From: Nocardioides acrostichi
GTDB taxonomy: Bacteria > Actinomycetota > Actinomycetes > Propionibacteriales > Nocardioidaceae
Length of the DNA stretch: 64,000 bases
Assembly: GCF_015319165.1 (NCBI RefSeq)
Contig: NZ_JADIVZ010000004.1
Coordinates: 301,600-365,599, forward strand
Reading direction: 5' to 3'
The translations under genes were made by a program, and so were the position numbers. Each line of letters begins with the position of its first letter. Positions within the stretch are counted from its first letter, which is position 1. Shown here piece after piece: positions 42,196 through 51,546 of this stretch. The notes beneath the pieces were generated by a model, which made no database searches, was not told the DNA's origin, and was given only the letters and a program-made list of their open reading frames with translations.

Positions 42196-45100
42196 GTGAC
42201 GACGACCGCCTCCCATCCCGTTTCCACGACCGACACCGCACCCGCGCAGCTCCCGCCGGGGCGTCGTCCGGTCGACTGGCGTCGTATCCGCACACCGCTG
42301 GCCGGCGCCTGTCTGGCAGGCGCCTTCGTGGCCGCCGTGGCCGCCTCGCTGGGCTCCGTGGTGGCCGGCCGACTCGTCGACCACGCCACGTCCGGCTTGG
42401 TGTGGCTGCTGGCCGCCCTGCTGGTCGGCTCGGCCGTCGTCGACACCCTGGCCCGCACGATGTGGGCGACCGTCGTCGACCGGGCCGAGGGCGTGCTGCG
42501 CGCCGACCTCCTCGACGCGGCCCTCGCCCAGCCGCTCTCCGAGCTCTCCGAACAGGCCGTCGGCGAGGTGCTCGACCGCATCGACGACGACACCTGGGAG
42601 GTCGGCAACACCCTGCGTCAGATGGTGTGGATGGCGGTGCGCACCCTCATGGCGGCGCTGCCGCTGTGGCTGGTGGCCGGCTTCACCTGGTGGCCGGCGT
42701 TCGCGTTGTTTCCGGCCTCCGCCGCTGCCACCGTGCTGCTGATCCGCCGGCTGCTGCCCGAGATCTCCCGGCGCAAGGTCGTCGAGGAGGCCGCGTGGAC
42801 CGACCACGCCGCCGCCTTGGAGGAGGGCATCGCCGCGCGCGACGACCTGCGCACCAGCCATGGGCAGGCCTTCGCGGTGCGCCGAGTGGCGCACCTGGCG
42901 TCGGTGATCCACGCCCGGCTGGCCGAGGTGCTCGAGGTCGAGGTGCAGGTCGGACGCCGCACCGGATCCCTCCTGCACGGCCTGCTCGCGGCGATCGGGC
43001 TGGTCGGCATCGCCCTCGTCTCGGGCGGGCACCTCTCCGTCGGCTCGCTGACCACGCTGTTCCTGGTCACGACGGCCTTCGTGGGTCAGGTGCACATGTT
43101 CGCCAACCACCTGCCCGACCTCCAGGCCGGGTTCGGCGCGGTGCTGCGACTGCGCTCCATGATCGGCGTCGAGCCGGAGCCGGTCGGCGGCGCCGCCGTA
43201 GCGGGCGGTGCGCTCGACCTGCGCATGCAGGGCCTGCGGTTCTCCTACGGCACCGGTTCGCGCGAGGGCGGCTTCGCCCTGCACGATGTCGACCTGCACG
43301 TACCCGCCGGCACCACCTGCGCCCTCGTGGGCCGCACCGGGTCCGGCAAGTCCACCCTGGCCTCGCTGGTGTCGCGGGCGGTCGAGCCTCCTCGGGGCTC
43401 GGTGTTCCTCGGCGACACCGACGTGCGCGATCTCGACCTCAGCGCGCTGCGCGCAGCGGTCGGCGTCGTCACCCAGCGCACCGAGATCCTCGCCGGCACG
43501 CTGGCCGAGAACATCACGCTCTTCGCACCGATACCGCGTGAGCGGGTCGAGGCAGCCGTGGCCGAACTCGGCCTCACCCAGTGGGTCTCCGGGCTCTCAC
43601 ACGGCCTCGACACGCGGCTGGGGCCGGGCGGCACCACCCTCTCCGCCGGTGAGGAGCAGCTCGTCGCGTTCGCGCGCCTGCTGGTGCGCGACGTCTCGGT
43701 CGTGATCCTCGACGAGGCCACCGCCCGGATGGATCCGGTCACCGAGGCCCGTGTGGTGCGGGCCTCCGACCGACTCCTCACCGGGCGCACCGGCATCGTG
43801 GTGGCACACCGCCTCTCCACCACGGCCCGCGCGGCGCAGGTGGCGGTGCTCGACGCCGGCCGCGTCGTCCAGAACGGCCCTCGGGCCGAGCTCGCTCACG
43901 TGCCCGGGCCGTTCCGCACGCTGCTCGAGGCGGCCGACGAGTCCACCGATGGCCGCGCAGCGAGCGAGCGTCGTCGAGACCCGGTCACCCAGCAGACCAG
44001 CCAGACCGCCGACACCCTCGAGGTCGACACCGAGCAGGTGGGAACCGCCCGCCAGGGCGGCGAGGCTCCGCCCGTCCCCGACGTGCGACCCCTGCCCGGG
44101 CTCGCCCGCGCGGTGCTGAGCGCGCTGCGCATCGAGCCGCAATGGGGGCTCTTCGGGGCCGCGCTGTTCCTCGTGCAGGCCGTCACGGGAGCCTTCGGGG
44201 CGGTCACCGGCTGGGTGTTCGGCCACGTCACGGTCGAACTCCAGGCGGGTCACACACCGGTGCTGTGGTCGGCGGCTCTGCTGGTCTCGCTCATGGTGTC
44301 GCCGGTGGTGCTGGCCGAGGCGTTCCGGGTCTACCCGCGCTGGTGGATCGCGGTCATGCTGCGGGTGCGCTCGGCGGTGCTCCAGGGCCAGACCGCCCAG
44401 CACCGGCTCGAGCGGACACCCCCCGGCGAGGTGGTGGCCCGTGCCATGGACGCCGAGCGCCTGGCGCGCTACGCCGACCGCTGGGTCGACGTCGTCAACG
44501 GCTTCCTCATCGCCGTGCTCACTTCTCTGCTGGCCGGCACGCCGGCCGCCGGTGCGGTGCTATTGGTGGTGCTCGCCGTCTCGGCGCTCGCCTCGTCGTT
44601 CGGACGCCGCATCGCCGGTCGCTCCGCCGCTGCGGCGTCGGCCGCGCGGGCCCGGTTCGGCCGCTCGCTGGTGTCGGCCGTCGAGTCGGCGCGCACGGTC
44701 AAGCTGGCTGCGGCCACCGAGTACGTGCACACCCACATCAGTGCGGTCGACTCCGGCCGGGTCGAGGCCGCCCTGAAGGAGCACCGGGTCAAGGCGCTGC
44801 TCGAAGGCGTGCCCGTGGTGATGGTGCAGCTCGGCGTCGTGGCCGCCTGGTACGGACTGCTGCACGGCTGGTGGAGTCTGGCCACCGCCCTGCTGGTCGC
44901 GACGGCGGTCAGCGGGTACGACTGGTTCGGACGCGTCACCGGCATGGTCGTCACCGAGGCCCCGGGCACCACCTCGTGGATGCACGCGACCTCCCGGCTG
45001 GCCGGTGGCGGCGACCTGATGCACCTCGTCGACGGCATCGACCTGGTGACCGGCGAGGCACCGCTGCCCGCCCCCACCACCGACGAGGCGCTCGGCGAGC

Positions 45101-45774
45101 TCACCGTGCGCGACCTCACCGCCGTCCACGACGACGGCACCATCGGCGCGCACGCGATCGACCTCGTCGTCCGGCGCGGCGAGCTGGTCCTGCTGCTGGG
45201 CCAGGTCGGGTCGGGCAAGTCCAGCCTGCTCGGCGCTCTGGCCGGACTCGTCACGAGCCGCGGCGAGGTCCAGTGGAACGGCCGGCCGGTGACCGACCCG
45301 CAGGCCGAGCTGCGCCCCGGCCGAGTCGCTCACGTGGCGCAGGTGCCTCGCGTGCTGTCCGGCACCTTCCGCGGCAACGTGGCCCTCGATCACCCCGACC
45401 GCACCATCGAGCCGGCCCTCGCCGCGGCACGCTTGGAACGCGATGTCGCCGAGGCGGGCGGCCCGGACTCTCTCGTGGGGCACCGCGGCGTCCGACTCTC
45501 CGGCGGCCAGGTGCAGCGGCTCGCTCTCGCACGGGCACTCGCCTGCGAGGCGTCGCTGCTGCTGGCCGACGACGTCTCCTCCGCGCTCGACGCCGCCACC
45601 GAGATCGAGCTGTGGGAGACGCTGCGCGAGCAGGGCGCCACCGTGCTCGGCGCCACCTCGAAGGCAGCGGCCCTCTCACGCGCCGACCGGGTCGTCGTCC
45701 TCGAGGCCGGCACCGTCGTCGACGAGGGCCCCTGGCGAGACCTCCGCTCCCGCTGGTCCCACCTCGCCGGCTGA
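42196..45774 (+). CDS. fused double ABC exporter (TMD-NBD-TMD-NBD) with one degenerate ATP site
   Basis: A 1192-residue full transporter. The first membrane domain (~35-320) precedes NBD1 with Walker A GRTGSGKS (379-386), Q427, signature LSAGE (482-486), Walker B ILDE (504-507) and H538. A second membrane domain (~640-930) precedes NBD2 with Walker A GQVGSGKS (1002-1009), Q1049, canonical LSGGQ (1101-1105), Walker B ADD with D1126 replacing the catalytic glutamate, and no histidine at the H-loop (GATS, 1152-1155). Thus one composite site is intact and the other is degenerate, as in heterodimeric exporters. The gene follows sucB by 89 bases. The cargo is unknown. Confidence 0.9.
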   Translation: MTTTASHPVSTTDTAPAQLPPGRRPVDWRRIRTPLAGACLAGAFVAAVAASLGSVVAGRLVDHATSGLVWLLAALLVGSAVVDTLARTMWATVVDRAEGVLRADLLDAALAQPLSELSEQAVGEVLDRIDDDTWEVGNTLRQMVWMAVRTLMAALPLWLVAGFTWWPAFALFPASAAATVLLIRRLLPEISRRKVVEEAAWTDHAAALEEGIAARDDLRTSHGQAFAVRRVAHLASVIHARLAEVLEVEVQVGRRTGSLLHGLLAAIGLVGIALVSGGHLSVGSLTTLFLVTTAFVGQVHMFANHLPDLQAGFGAVLRLRSMIGVEPEPVGGAAVAGGALDLRMQGLRFSYGTGSREGGFALHDVDLHVPAGTTCALVGRTGSGKSTLASLVSRAVEPPRGSVFLGDTDVRDLDLSALRAAVGVVTQRTEILAGTLAENITLFAPIPRERVEAAVAELGLTQWVSGLSHGLDTRLGPGGTTLSAGEEQLVAFARLLVRDVSVVILDEATARMDPVTEARVVRASDRLLTGRTGIVVAHRLSTTARAAQVAVLDAGRVVQNGPRAELAHVPGPFRTLLEAADESTDGRAASERRRDPVTQQTSQTADTLEVDTEQVGTARQGGEAPPVPDVRPLPGLARAVLSALRIEPQWGLFGAALFLVQAVTGAFGAVTGWVFGHVTVELQAGHTPVLWSAALLVSLMVSPVVLAEAFRVYPRWWIAVMLRVRSAVLQGQTAQHRLERTPPGEVVARAMDAERLARYADRWVDVVNGFLIAVLTSLLAGTPAAGAVLLVVLAVSALASSFGRRIAGRSAAAASAARARFGRSLVSAVESARTVKLAAATEYVHTHISAVDSGRVEAALKEHRVKALLEGVPVVMVQLGVVAAWYGLLHGWWSLATALLVATAVSGYDWFGRVTGMVVTEAPGTTSWMHATSRLAGGGDLMHLVDGIDLVTGEAPLPAPTTDEALGELTVRDLTAVHDDGTIGAHAIDLVVRRGELVLLLGQVGSGKSSLLGALAGLVTSRGEVQWNGRPVTDPQAELRPGRVAHVAQVPRVLSGTFRGNVALDHPDRTIEPALAAARLERDVAEAGGPDSLVGHRGVRLSGGQVQRLALARALACEASLLLADDVSSALDAATEIELWETLREQGATVLGATSKAAALSRADRVVVLEAGTVVDEGPWRDLRSRWSHLAG

Positions 45775-45778
45775 CGCC

Positions 45779-45890
45779 GACCCGTCGCCAGTTTTCAGCT
45801 GACCCGTCGCCAGTTTTCAACCGACCTGCCACGAGTTTTCACGCCTCGTGAAAACTCGTGGCAGGTCGATGAGAAGTTGGCGACGGGTCA
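45779..45890. repeat. long intergenic palindrome with a perfect 22-bp stem
   Basis: Inner arms of 22 bases at 45822-45843 and 45847-45868 (CGACCTGCCACGAGTTTTCA ...) pair perfectly around the loop CCT. Outer arms TGACCCGTCGCC (45800-45811) and GGCGACGGGTCA (45879-45890) extend the stem. An extra direct copy of GACCCGTCGCCAGTTTTCA starts at 45779. It lies between the ABC exporter and the TIGR01777 gene, both rightward. The core is AT-rich for this genome. No T-run follows the stem. Confidence 0.85.
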
Positions 45891-45941
45891 CCGCACCGCC
45901 AGGGTGATCGGTGCGACCGGTGGCGCTGGCAGGCTGGAGCC

Positions 45942-46862
45942 ATGAGCGAGAACCTGCACGTGGTGGTGGCCGGATCCTCGGGCTTCTTGGGCACCCACCT
46001 GCTGCGCACCCTGCAGCGGCGCGGCCACACGACGACCAGCCTGGTGCGGCGTCCGACGTCGGAGCCGGGCGAGTCCACGTGGGATCCGTACGCCGGTGTC
46101 TACGACCGCGGGGTGATCGCCTCCGCCGACGTGGTCATCAACCTCGCCGGCTCTCCCCTCATCGGCAACGTGCACTCGAAACAGTGGGCCCACGACCTGC
46201 GCGAGAGCCGCGTGACGACGACTCGCGTGTTGGCCGAGGCCATTGCCGGGGCCGGCGACACGTCGCCGGCGTTCCTGGCCGGCAACGGCATCAGCTTCTA
46301 CGGCGACCACGGCGGCGAGCCGCTCCCCGAGACCGCCGACAGCCGCGGCGACGCGCTGCTCACCTCGGTCACGCGCGACTGGCAGGACGCCGCCCAACCG
46401 GCGGTCGAGGCCGGCGCGCGGGTGTGCATCCTGCGTACCGCGCCCGTGATGGACGCCCGCCACGCACCGCTCCAGTGGCTGAAGCCGCTCTTCAAGGGCG
46501 GGCTGGGCGGCAAGCTCGGCAGCGGCGAGCAGCACATGCCGATGATCTCCCTGCGCGATTGGGTGGGCGCCGTCGCGCACCTCGCCGAGAGCGACACCGC
46601 GCACGGGCCGATGAACCTCTGCTGCGCCACCACGCCGACCAACGCCGAGTTCACGACCTCGCTGGGCCGGGCGCTGCGTCGTCCGACGTTCGCGACGGTG
46701 CCGGCGGTGCTGCTCGACAAGGCCGCGGGTGCGATGGCGCCCGAACTCCTCGGCTCGGTCAACGCCGTGCCCCAGGCGCTCATCGACTCGGGGTTCGAGC
46801 ACGCCGACCGCGATGTCGTCGCGGTGGTCGCCGCGGGTCTGGCGGAACGGGATCCGGCGTAG
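45942..46862 (+). CDS. TIGR01777-family epimerase/oxidoreductase
   Basis: A 306-residue NAD(P)-binding protein of the extended short-chain dehydrogenase group. The nucleotide-binding motif [12 protein letters not shown] is at residues 10-21; [25 protein letters not shown] and the C-terminal DUF1731-like region with [15 protein letters not shown] follow. The family is present beside lipB in most actinobacteria (Rv2216 in M. tuberculosis), but its substrate is unknown. lipB starts 10 bases after its stop, indicating an operon. Confidence 0.9.
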   Translation: MSENLHVVVAGSSGFLGTHLLRTLQRRGHTTTSLVRRPTSEPGESTWDPYAGVYDRGVIASADVVINLAGSPLIGNVHSKQWAHDLRESRVTTTRVLAEAIAGAGDTSPAFLAGNGISFYGDHGGEPLPETADSRGDALLTSVTRDWQDAAQPAVEAGARVCILRTAPVMDARHAPLQWLKPLFKGGLGGKLGSGEQHMPMISLRDWVGAVAHLAESDTAHGPMNLCCATTPTNAEFTTSLGRALRRPTFATVPAVLLDKAAGAMAPELLGSVNAVPQALIDSGFEHADRDVVAVVAAGLAERDPA

Positions 46863-46872
46863 GCTCGCGAGT

Positions 46873-47601
46873 ATGAGCACCGCCGTCGAGATCCTCGGCC
46901 TGGGCGCCGACGCCGTCGACTACCTCGCCGCATGGGAGACCCAGCGCGAGGTGCACGCCCAGGTGGTGGCGGGCCGCAGGCCCGACACCGTGCTCCTGCT
47001 CGAGCACCCGCCCACCTACACCGCGGGCAAGCGCACCGACGCGCACGAGCGCCCGGCAGACTCCGGCGGAGCACCGGTCATCGACGTCGACCGCGGCGGC
47101 AAGATCACCTTCCACGGCCCCGGCCAGCTGGTGGCGTACCCGATCGTGCGCCTTCCCGACCACGTGCTCGTCGTCGACTACGTGCGGCGCATGGAGGAGG
47201 CGATGATCGCCACCTGCGCCGCGTTCGGCGTCGAGACCGCTCGGGTGCCGGGCCGCAGCGGCGTCTGGCTGAAGGCCGGCGCCGGGCGCCCCGAGCGCAA
47301 GATCGGTGCCATCGGCATCCGGGTCAGCCGCGGCGTCACGATGCACGGCATCTCCTTGAACTGCGACGTCGATCTCGGCTGGTACGACCGGTTCGTGCCG
47401 TGCGGCATCAGCGACGCCGGCGTCACGACCCTCACCGAGGAGGTCGGCCGCGACGTGCCCATCGCCGAGGTGCTGCCGGTGCTGGAGCGCGCGTTGCTCG
47501 CGATCCTCGCCTGGGAGCCCTACGACGCGACGCCGGACTACGAGCCGCGACCCGAGCCGGGTCGTGCCCCCCGGGTCGAGATCCTCTCCCCCACCTCCTG
47601 A
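46873..47601 (+). CDS. lipB: octanoyltransferase LipB
   Basis: A 242-residue enzyme that moves the octanoyl group from acyl carrier protein to lipoyl-domain lysines. Active residues are K143 in [18 protein letters not shown] and C177 in [30 protein letters not shown] is the family signature. ATG at 46873 gives the normal length. The C-terminus is extended ([10 protein letters not shown]), as common in actinobacteria. Its product feeds LipA, encoded after one intervening gene. Confidence 0.95.
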   Translation: MSTAVEILGLGADAVDYLAAWETQREVHAQVVAGRRPDTVLLLEHPPTYTAGKRTDAHERPADSGGAPVIDVDRGGKITFHGPGQLVAYPIVRLPDHVLVVDYVRRMEEAMIATCAAFGVETARVPGRSGVWLKAGAGRPERKIGAIGIRVSRGVTMHGISLNCDVDLGWYDRFVPCGISDAGVTTLTEEVGRDVPIAEVLPVLERALLAILAWEPYDATPDYEPRPEPGRAPRVEILSPTS

Positions 47602-47602
47602 C

Positions 47603-48754
47603 GTGCACGCGCAGGCCTGCGCGCCCGTCACCTGGCCCGCGCCGTCGGCGATCGACCGCTGGCGCCGCGAAGCGCTGGCGGTGCTCGACGAGTCCTACGT
47701 GGGCGCGGGCGGCGTGCTCGTGCTCCCTGAGGGATCCACACACGAGCGCCACGACGACACGACCATCAGGCTCGAGCACGGGCGCCATCTCCAGCCGGGG
47801 GCCCGATACGTCGTCGAGAGCGGCGACCTGCGCCGTTCCGGGCTCGAGCTCGACGCCCGCATCGACGGGACGCACGAGCGCCGCACGGGTCGCATCGCCG
47901 TCACCGGCTTCGACCGCGTCGGCCTGCCCGTCGTCGGTACCCGCCCGAGCATGGACGTCGAGATCGACGGCCTCGACGACGTCGTGCACCTCGTCGGCAC
48001 CAGTACGCACCCCTACCTCACGGGCACCGCACGGCTCGTCAACGATGCCGCGCGACTGCTGCGCATCGAGGCACGACTGCGCTGGCTGAGCGTCGACCTG
48101 CACGCCTGGGTGGCGGACGGCGAACTCGTCGCCGACCTGACCGTGCGCTCGCGCGGAGCCTGGGCACCGGCGGTGGCGCCGATCCTGGCGATCATCTCCC
48201 GGTGGGCTCCGAAGGGGCTCACCAGCGCGGTCGAGGACTGGGCCGAGCAGATCTCGGCGGTTGCCGAAGGCCGTGAACCGCACGCGGTCACGCGCGCTCG
48301 AAAGAGGGAGCGAGAGCGCCTCGAGGACGTCTGGTGCGCAGCACAGCTGCGACGCCGGGCCGAGGCGGTCCAGGCCGAGATCGAGCAGGCCAGCTGGTGG
48401 GGGCAGCGACGCCGAGCGTGGCTCGCGGCGTGGGAGCGACAGCCTGACGTCGCGTGGCCCGACGGCGATCGGGAACGGGAGGAGTGGCAGCAGAGCTGGG
48501 CCCAACGCGCCGAGTCGCTGGCGACCTCCGTCTCCCGGGTGGGGCGCAAGCGCCGCCGCGCAGAGATCGAGAGCTGGCTCGGAGCCTGGACGCCCCGCGA
48601 GCCCCAGCCGGCGCCGGTCGACGACTCCCCGATGCCCCCGGACCTGCTCCAGCTGGCGTGGTTGAAGTCGCCGCGCACGGTGCTGTCGATGATGCGCGGG
48701 TCGGGCAGCTCGACGCCGAGCGGCGACGTGGGCGCCCTCACCGTCGACGAGTAG
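47603..48754 (+). CDS. hypothetical protein between lipB and lipA, 383 residues
   Basis: GTG at 47603, one base after the lipB stop, starts a protein without signal peptide or membrane helix. The N-terminal half (20-150) is a predicted beta-rich domain with [20 protein letters not shown] and [12 protein letters not shown]; the C-terminal half is highly charged and Trp-rich, with many RRRAE-type helices ([19 protein letters not shown]), suggesting coiled coil. I recognise no family. Its tight position in a lipoate operon points to co-expression, but the gene is not part of the conserved lipB-lipA pair in mycobacteria. Confidence 0.65.
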   Translation: MHAQACAPVTWPAPSAIDRWRREALAVLDESYVGAGGVLVLPEGSTHERHDDTTIRLEHGRHLQPGARYVVESGDLRRSGLELDARIDGTHERRTGRIAVTGFDRVGLPVVGTRPSMDVEIDGLDDVVHLVGTSTHPYLTGTARLVNDAARLLRIEARLRWLSVDLHAWVADGELVADLTVRSRGAWAPAVAPILAIISRWAPKGLTSAVEDWAEQISAVAEGREPHAVTRARKRERERLEDVWCAAQLRRRAEAVQAEIEQASWWGQRRRAWLAAWERQPDVAWPDGDREREEWQQSWAQRAESLATSVSRVGRKRRRAEIESWLGAWTPREPQPAPVDDSPMPPDLLQLAWLKSPRTVLSMMRGSGSSTPSGDVGALTVDE

Positions 48755-48764
48755 CCTGGACGCC

Positions 48765-49727
48765 GTGACCCAGGCACCTTCGTCCACCAGTTCCACCCCC
48801 GCCCCCGAGGGCCGCAAGCTGCTGCGCCTGGAGGTCCGCAACGCAGAGACCCCCATCGAGAAGAAGCCCGACTGGATCAAGACCCGGGCCAAGATGGGCC
48901 CGGAGTACAAGCACCTCCAGGGCCTGGTGAAGTCCGAGGGATTGCACACGGTGTGCCAGGAGGCCGGCTGCCCCAACATCTTCGAGTGCTGGGAGGACCG
49001 CGAGGCCACCTTCCTCATCGGCGGCGAGCAGTGCACTCGCCGCTGCGACTTCTGCCAGATCGACACCGGCAAGCCGGCCCCGCTCGACCGCGACGAGCCG
49101 CGCCGTGTCGCGGAGTCGGTGCGCACGATGGGGCTGCGCTACTCCACCATCACCGGCGTCGCCCGCGACGACCTGCCCGACGGCGGCGCGTGGCTCTACG
49201 CCGAGACCGTGCGCCAGATCCACGAGCTGAACCCCGACACCGGCGTCGAGAACCTCATCCCCGACTTCAACGGCGTGCCCGAGCTCCTCACCGAGGTGTT
49301 CGAGTCACGCCCCGAGGTGCTGGCCCACAACGTCGAGACCGTGCCGCGCATCTTCAAGCGGATCCGCCCCGCGTTCCGTTACGAACGCTCGCTCGACGTC
49401 ATCACCCAGGCCCGCGACTTCGGTCTGGTCACGAAGTCGAACCTCATCCTCGGCATGGGCGAGACCCGCGAGGAGGTCAGCCAGGCGCTGCGCGACCTGC
49501 ACGCCGCCGGGTGCGAACTCATCACCATCACGCAGTACCTGCGCCCCTCCAAGCGGCACCATCCGGTCGAGCGCTGGGTCAAGCCCGAGGAGTTCGTCGA
49601 GCTCAAGGACGAAGCCGACGAGATCGGCTTCTCCGGTGTCATGTCCGGCCCGCTCGTGCGTTCGTCGTACCGGGCCGGTCGGTTGTACCGTCAGGCGATG
49701 GACGCGCGCGAGGGCGCAGCCGTCTGA
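48765..49727 (+). CDS. lipA: lipoyl synthase LipA
   Basis: A 320-residue radical SAM enzyme that inserts two sulfurs into octanoyl groups. The auxiliary cluster cysteines are C64, C69 and C75 ([12 protein letters not shown]) and the radical SAM cluster is C90, C94 and C97 (CTRRCDFC); the C-terminal RSSYRAG supplies the conserved cluster serine. GTG at 48765 is 10 bases past the preceding stop. It completes the lipoate supply for SucB, and for other lipoylated proteins such as GcvH. Confidence 0.96.
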   Translation: MTQAPSSTSSTPAPEGRKLLRLEVRNAETPIEKKPDWIKTRAKMGPEYKHLQGLVKSEGLHTVCQEAGCPNIFECWEDREATFLIGGEQCTRRCDFCQIDTGKPAPLDRDEPRRVAESVRTMGLRYSTITGVARDDLPDGGAWLYAETVRQIHELNPDTGVENLIPDFNGVPELLTEVFESRPEVLAHNVETVPRIFKRIRPAFRYERSLDVITQARDFGLVTKSNLILGMGETREEVSQALRDLHAAGCELITITQYLRPSKRHHPVERWVKPEEFVELKDEADEIGFSGVMSGPLVRSSYRAGRLYRQAMDAREGAAV

Positions 49728-49771
49728 CCCGACTCCGCCGGTACGACAAGAGAACGAGGCCGCCGAACCCG

Positions 49772-50497
49772 ATGGCTAAGAAGGACGCCGCCCAGAGCGC
49801 GGGCAAGCCCGCGAAGACCAGCCGCACCAAGCAGCTGATCGAGAGCTACCGCATCACCAAGGAGCGCGACCCCAAGATCGGTCTGTGGGTCGCCGGCACG
49901 TTCGTGCTGGCCGCGGCGCTCGGGTTCGTGCTGTTCCACCTGGTCGGCGGCAGCGGCGTCCTCGGCATCGTCGTCTCGATCATCGGCGCGGTGCTGTTCG
50001 GCACCCTGGGTGCCCTCATCGTGTTCGGACGCCGCGCCCAGCGCTCGGCCTACGACTCGATGGAGGGTCAGGTCGGCGCCGCCGCGGCGGCCCTCAACAT
50101 GCTGCGCCGAGGCTGGAACGTCACCCCGGCCGTCGCGTTCACCAAGCAGCAGGACGTCGTGCACCGGGTCGTCGGCCCGCCTGGCATCGTGCTCGTCGGC
50201 GAGGGTCACGCCGGGCGCGTCAAGAGCCTGCTGGTCTCCGAGCGCAAGAAGCACGAGCGGGTCGCCTACGAGGTTCCGATCAGCGAGGTCGTGTGCGGTC
50301 GCGAGGAGGGGCAGGTGCCGCTCCCGAAGCTGATGCGACACCTGCAGAAGATGAAGCGCCAGCTCAAGCCCGCCGACATGACCGACGTGCTCAACCGCCT
50401 CAAGGCCCTCGACGCCAACCGCTCCGCGGTACCGCTGCCCAAGGGCCCGATGCCCACCAGCATGAAGGGCATGCGCTCGCAGATGCGCGGCCGCTGA
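49772..50497 (+). CDS. DUF4191 membrane protein
   Basis: A 241-residue protein with a short cytoplasmic N-terminus (KKDAAQSAGKPAKTSRTKQ), two membrane helices at ~37-58 and 61-85, then a basic cytoplasmic region (RRGWNVTPAVAFTKQQDVVH, LPKLMRHLQKMKRQLKPAD). This is the DUF4191 family, which always follows lipA in actinobacteria (Rv2219). No function is established that I know of. ATG at 49772 follows GAGGC at a loose distance. Confidence 0.9.
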   Translation: MAKKDAAQSAGKPAKTSRTKQLIESYRITKERDPKIGLWVAGTFVLAAALGFVLFHLVGGSGVLGIVVSIIGAVLFGTLGALIVFGRRAQRSAYDSMEGQVGAAAAALNMLRRGWNVTPAVAFTKQQDVVHRVVGPPGIVLVGEGHAGRVKSLLVSERKKHERVAYEVPISEVVCGREEGQVPLPKLMRHLQKMKRQLKPADMTDVLNRLKALDANRSAVPLPKGPMPTSMKGMRSQMRGR

Positions 50498-50511
50498 GCC
50501 ACCCCACCGGT

Positions 50512-50756
50512 GGTTGAGCCGCCGGATGCCGAAGGCGAAGGCGTGTCGAAACCGTGCCACCGGTGGTTGAGCCGCCGGATGCCGAAGGCGAAGGCGTGTC
50601 GAAACCTCGTGAGATGTCAAGCGACCTTGCCTTCGCAGTTGCTGGGTTTCGACGCGCTCGTCGCTAGCGCTCCTCACGGCTCAACCACCGGACGACGCGC
50701 TCGTCGCTACCGCTCCTCACGGCTCAACCACCGGACGACACGCTCGTCGCTCCGGC
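50512..50756. repeat. GGTTGAGCC-type repeat: two direct and two inverted units
   Basis: Two direct units start at 50512 and 50565 (period 53; GGTTGAGCCGCCGGATGCCG ... CGTGTCGAAACC). After a spacer with AAGCGACCTTGCCTT come two inverted units at 50644-50691 and 50692-50734 (GGGTTTCGACGCGCTCGTCG ... GGCTCAACC) and a partial third that supplies the stop of the lipoprotein gene (TGAGCC). The region between convergent genes contains nothing else. It can fold into a very long hairpin. Confidence 0.85.
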
Positions 50757-51482
50757 TCAGTCGACGGAGTCGAGCTCCTCGGGCAGCGGACCGTCCCACT
50801 GGCTCCATGCCAGCTGCACGGTCGACACATCACGCTGCACGACCAGCGTCTCGGGCAGTCCGTCGTCGCCGGTGGTGAGCACCACGGTGGCCGGACCCGC
50901 TCCCCCGCCGAGCAGCTCGGAGTCGAGTCCGCTGGCGTCGGTCAGTCGGTACCGCCAGGTGCTGGCATCGACACCCTGCCGAGGGCGCACGGAGTCGACC
51001 GATGCGAGCACCGCGACCGGGTCGAACCCACTGAGCGCCTCGGCAAGGCCGTCGTCCGGGTCGGCCGGCTCGTAGGCGCGGCCCGGAACCTTTTGCACCC
51101 GCATCTGCCCGTCCTGGCGCACGTATCGCACCGGTGAATCCTGGCCGGGCGGCTGGAGTTGCGCAGCCAGCGAATCCACGTCGGGATCCTGGCCGTATTC
51201 GACATCGATCAGCAGTCGCGGGTCGTCACCTTGCGGCCCGAGCTCGACGTGCACCGACTGGTAGGTGCCCATGGCACCCAGAGCTCGGCTGATCGCCTGG
51301 TCGGCCGTGGTCGGGGTCGGGCTGGACGAGGGCCGCGCGGTCGCGCTGACACTGCTCGACGGCGAGGACGATGCAGCAGCGTCTGGTGTGTCGCCCTCGG
51401 AGCAACCGGCCAGGGAGAGTGCGACGACCGGCGCAAGCGCAACCGGCGCCATCAGGCGGCGCGTGGGGAACGGTCGTCTCAT
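50757..51482 (-). CDS. LppX/LprG-like lipoprotein, 241 residues
   Basis: Start MRRPFPTRRL is followed by a lipoprotein signal with lipobox LAGC, lipidated cysteine C27, and a Ser/Thr/Pro linker. The mature part has the alternating strand pattern of the LppX_LprAFG fold (YVRQDGQMRVQKVPG, STWRYRLTDASG, VVLTTGDDGLPETLV), a half-barrel that in mycobacteria carries lipids. Lipid transport is inferred from that fold. Its stop codon lies in a GGTTGAGCC repeat. It and the next gene are two members of the same type in a row. Confidence 0.75.
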   Translation of the reverse strand: MRRPFPTRRLMAPVALAPVVALSLAGCSEGDTPDAAASSSPSSSVSATARPSSSPTPTTADQAISRALGAMGTYQSVHVELGPQGDDPRLLIDVEYGQDPDVDSLAAQLQPPGQDSPVRYVRQDGQMRVQKVPGRAYEPADPDDGLAEALSGFDPVAVLASVDSVRPRQGVDASTWRYRLTDASGLDSELLGGGAGPATVVLTTGDDGLPETLVVQRDVSTVQLAWSQWDGPLPEELDSVD

Positions 51483-51546
51483 CTCCCCCACGCTGCCTGC
51501 GCAGCTGCGGCTGCGCCACGCCTGAACGGGCATCAGCGGCTGCCGG

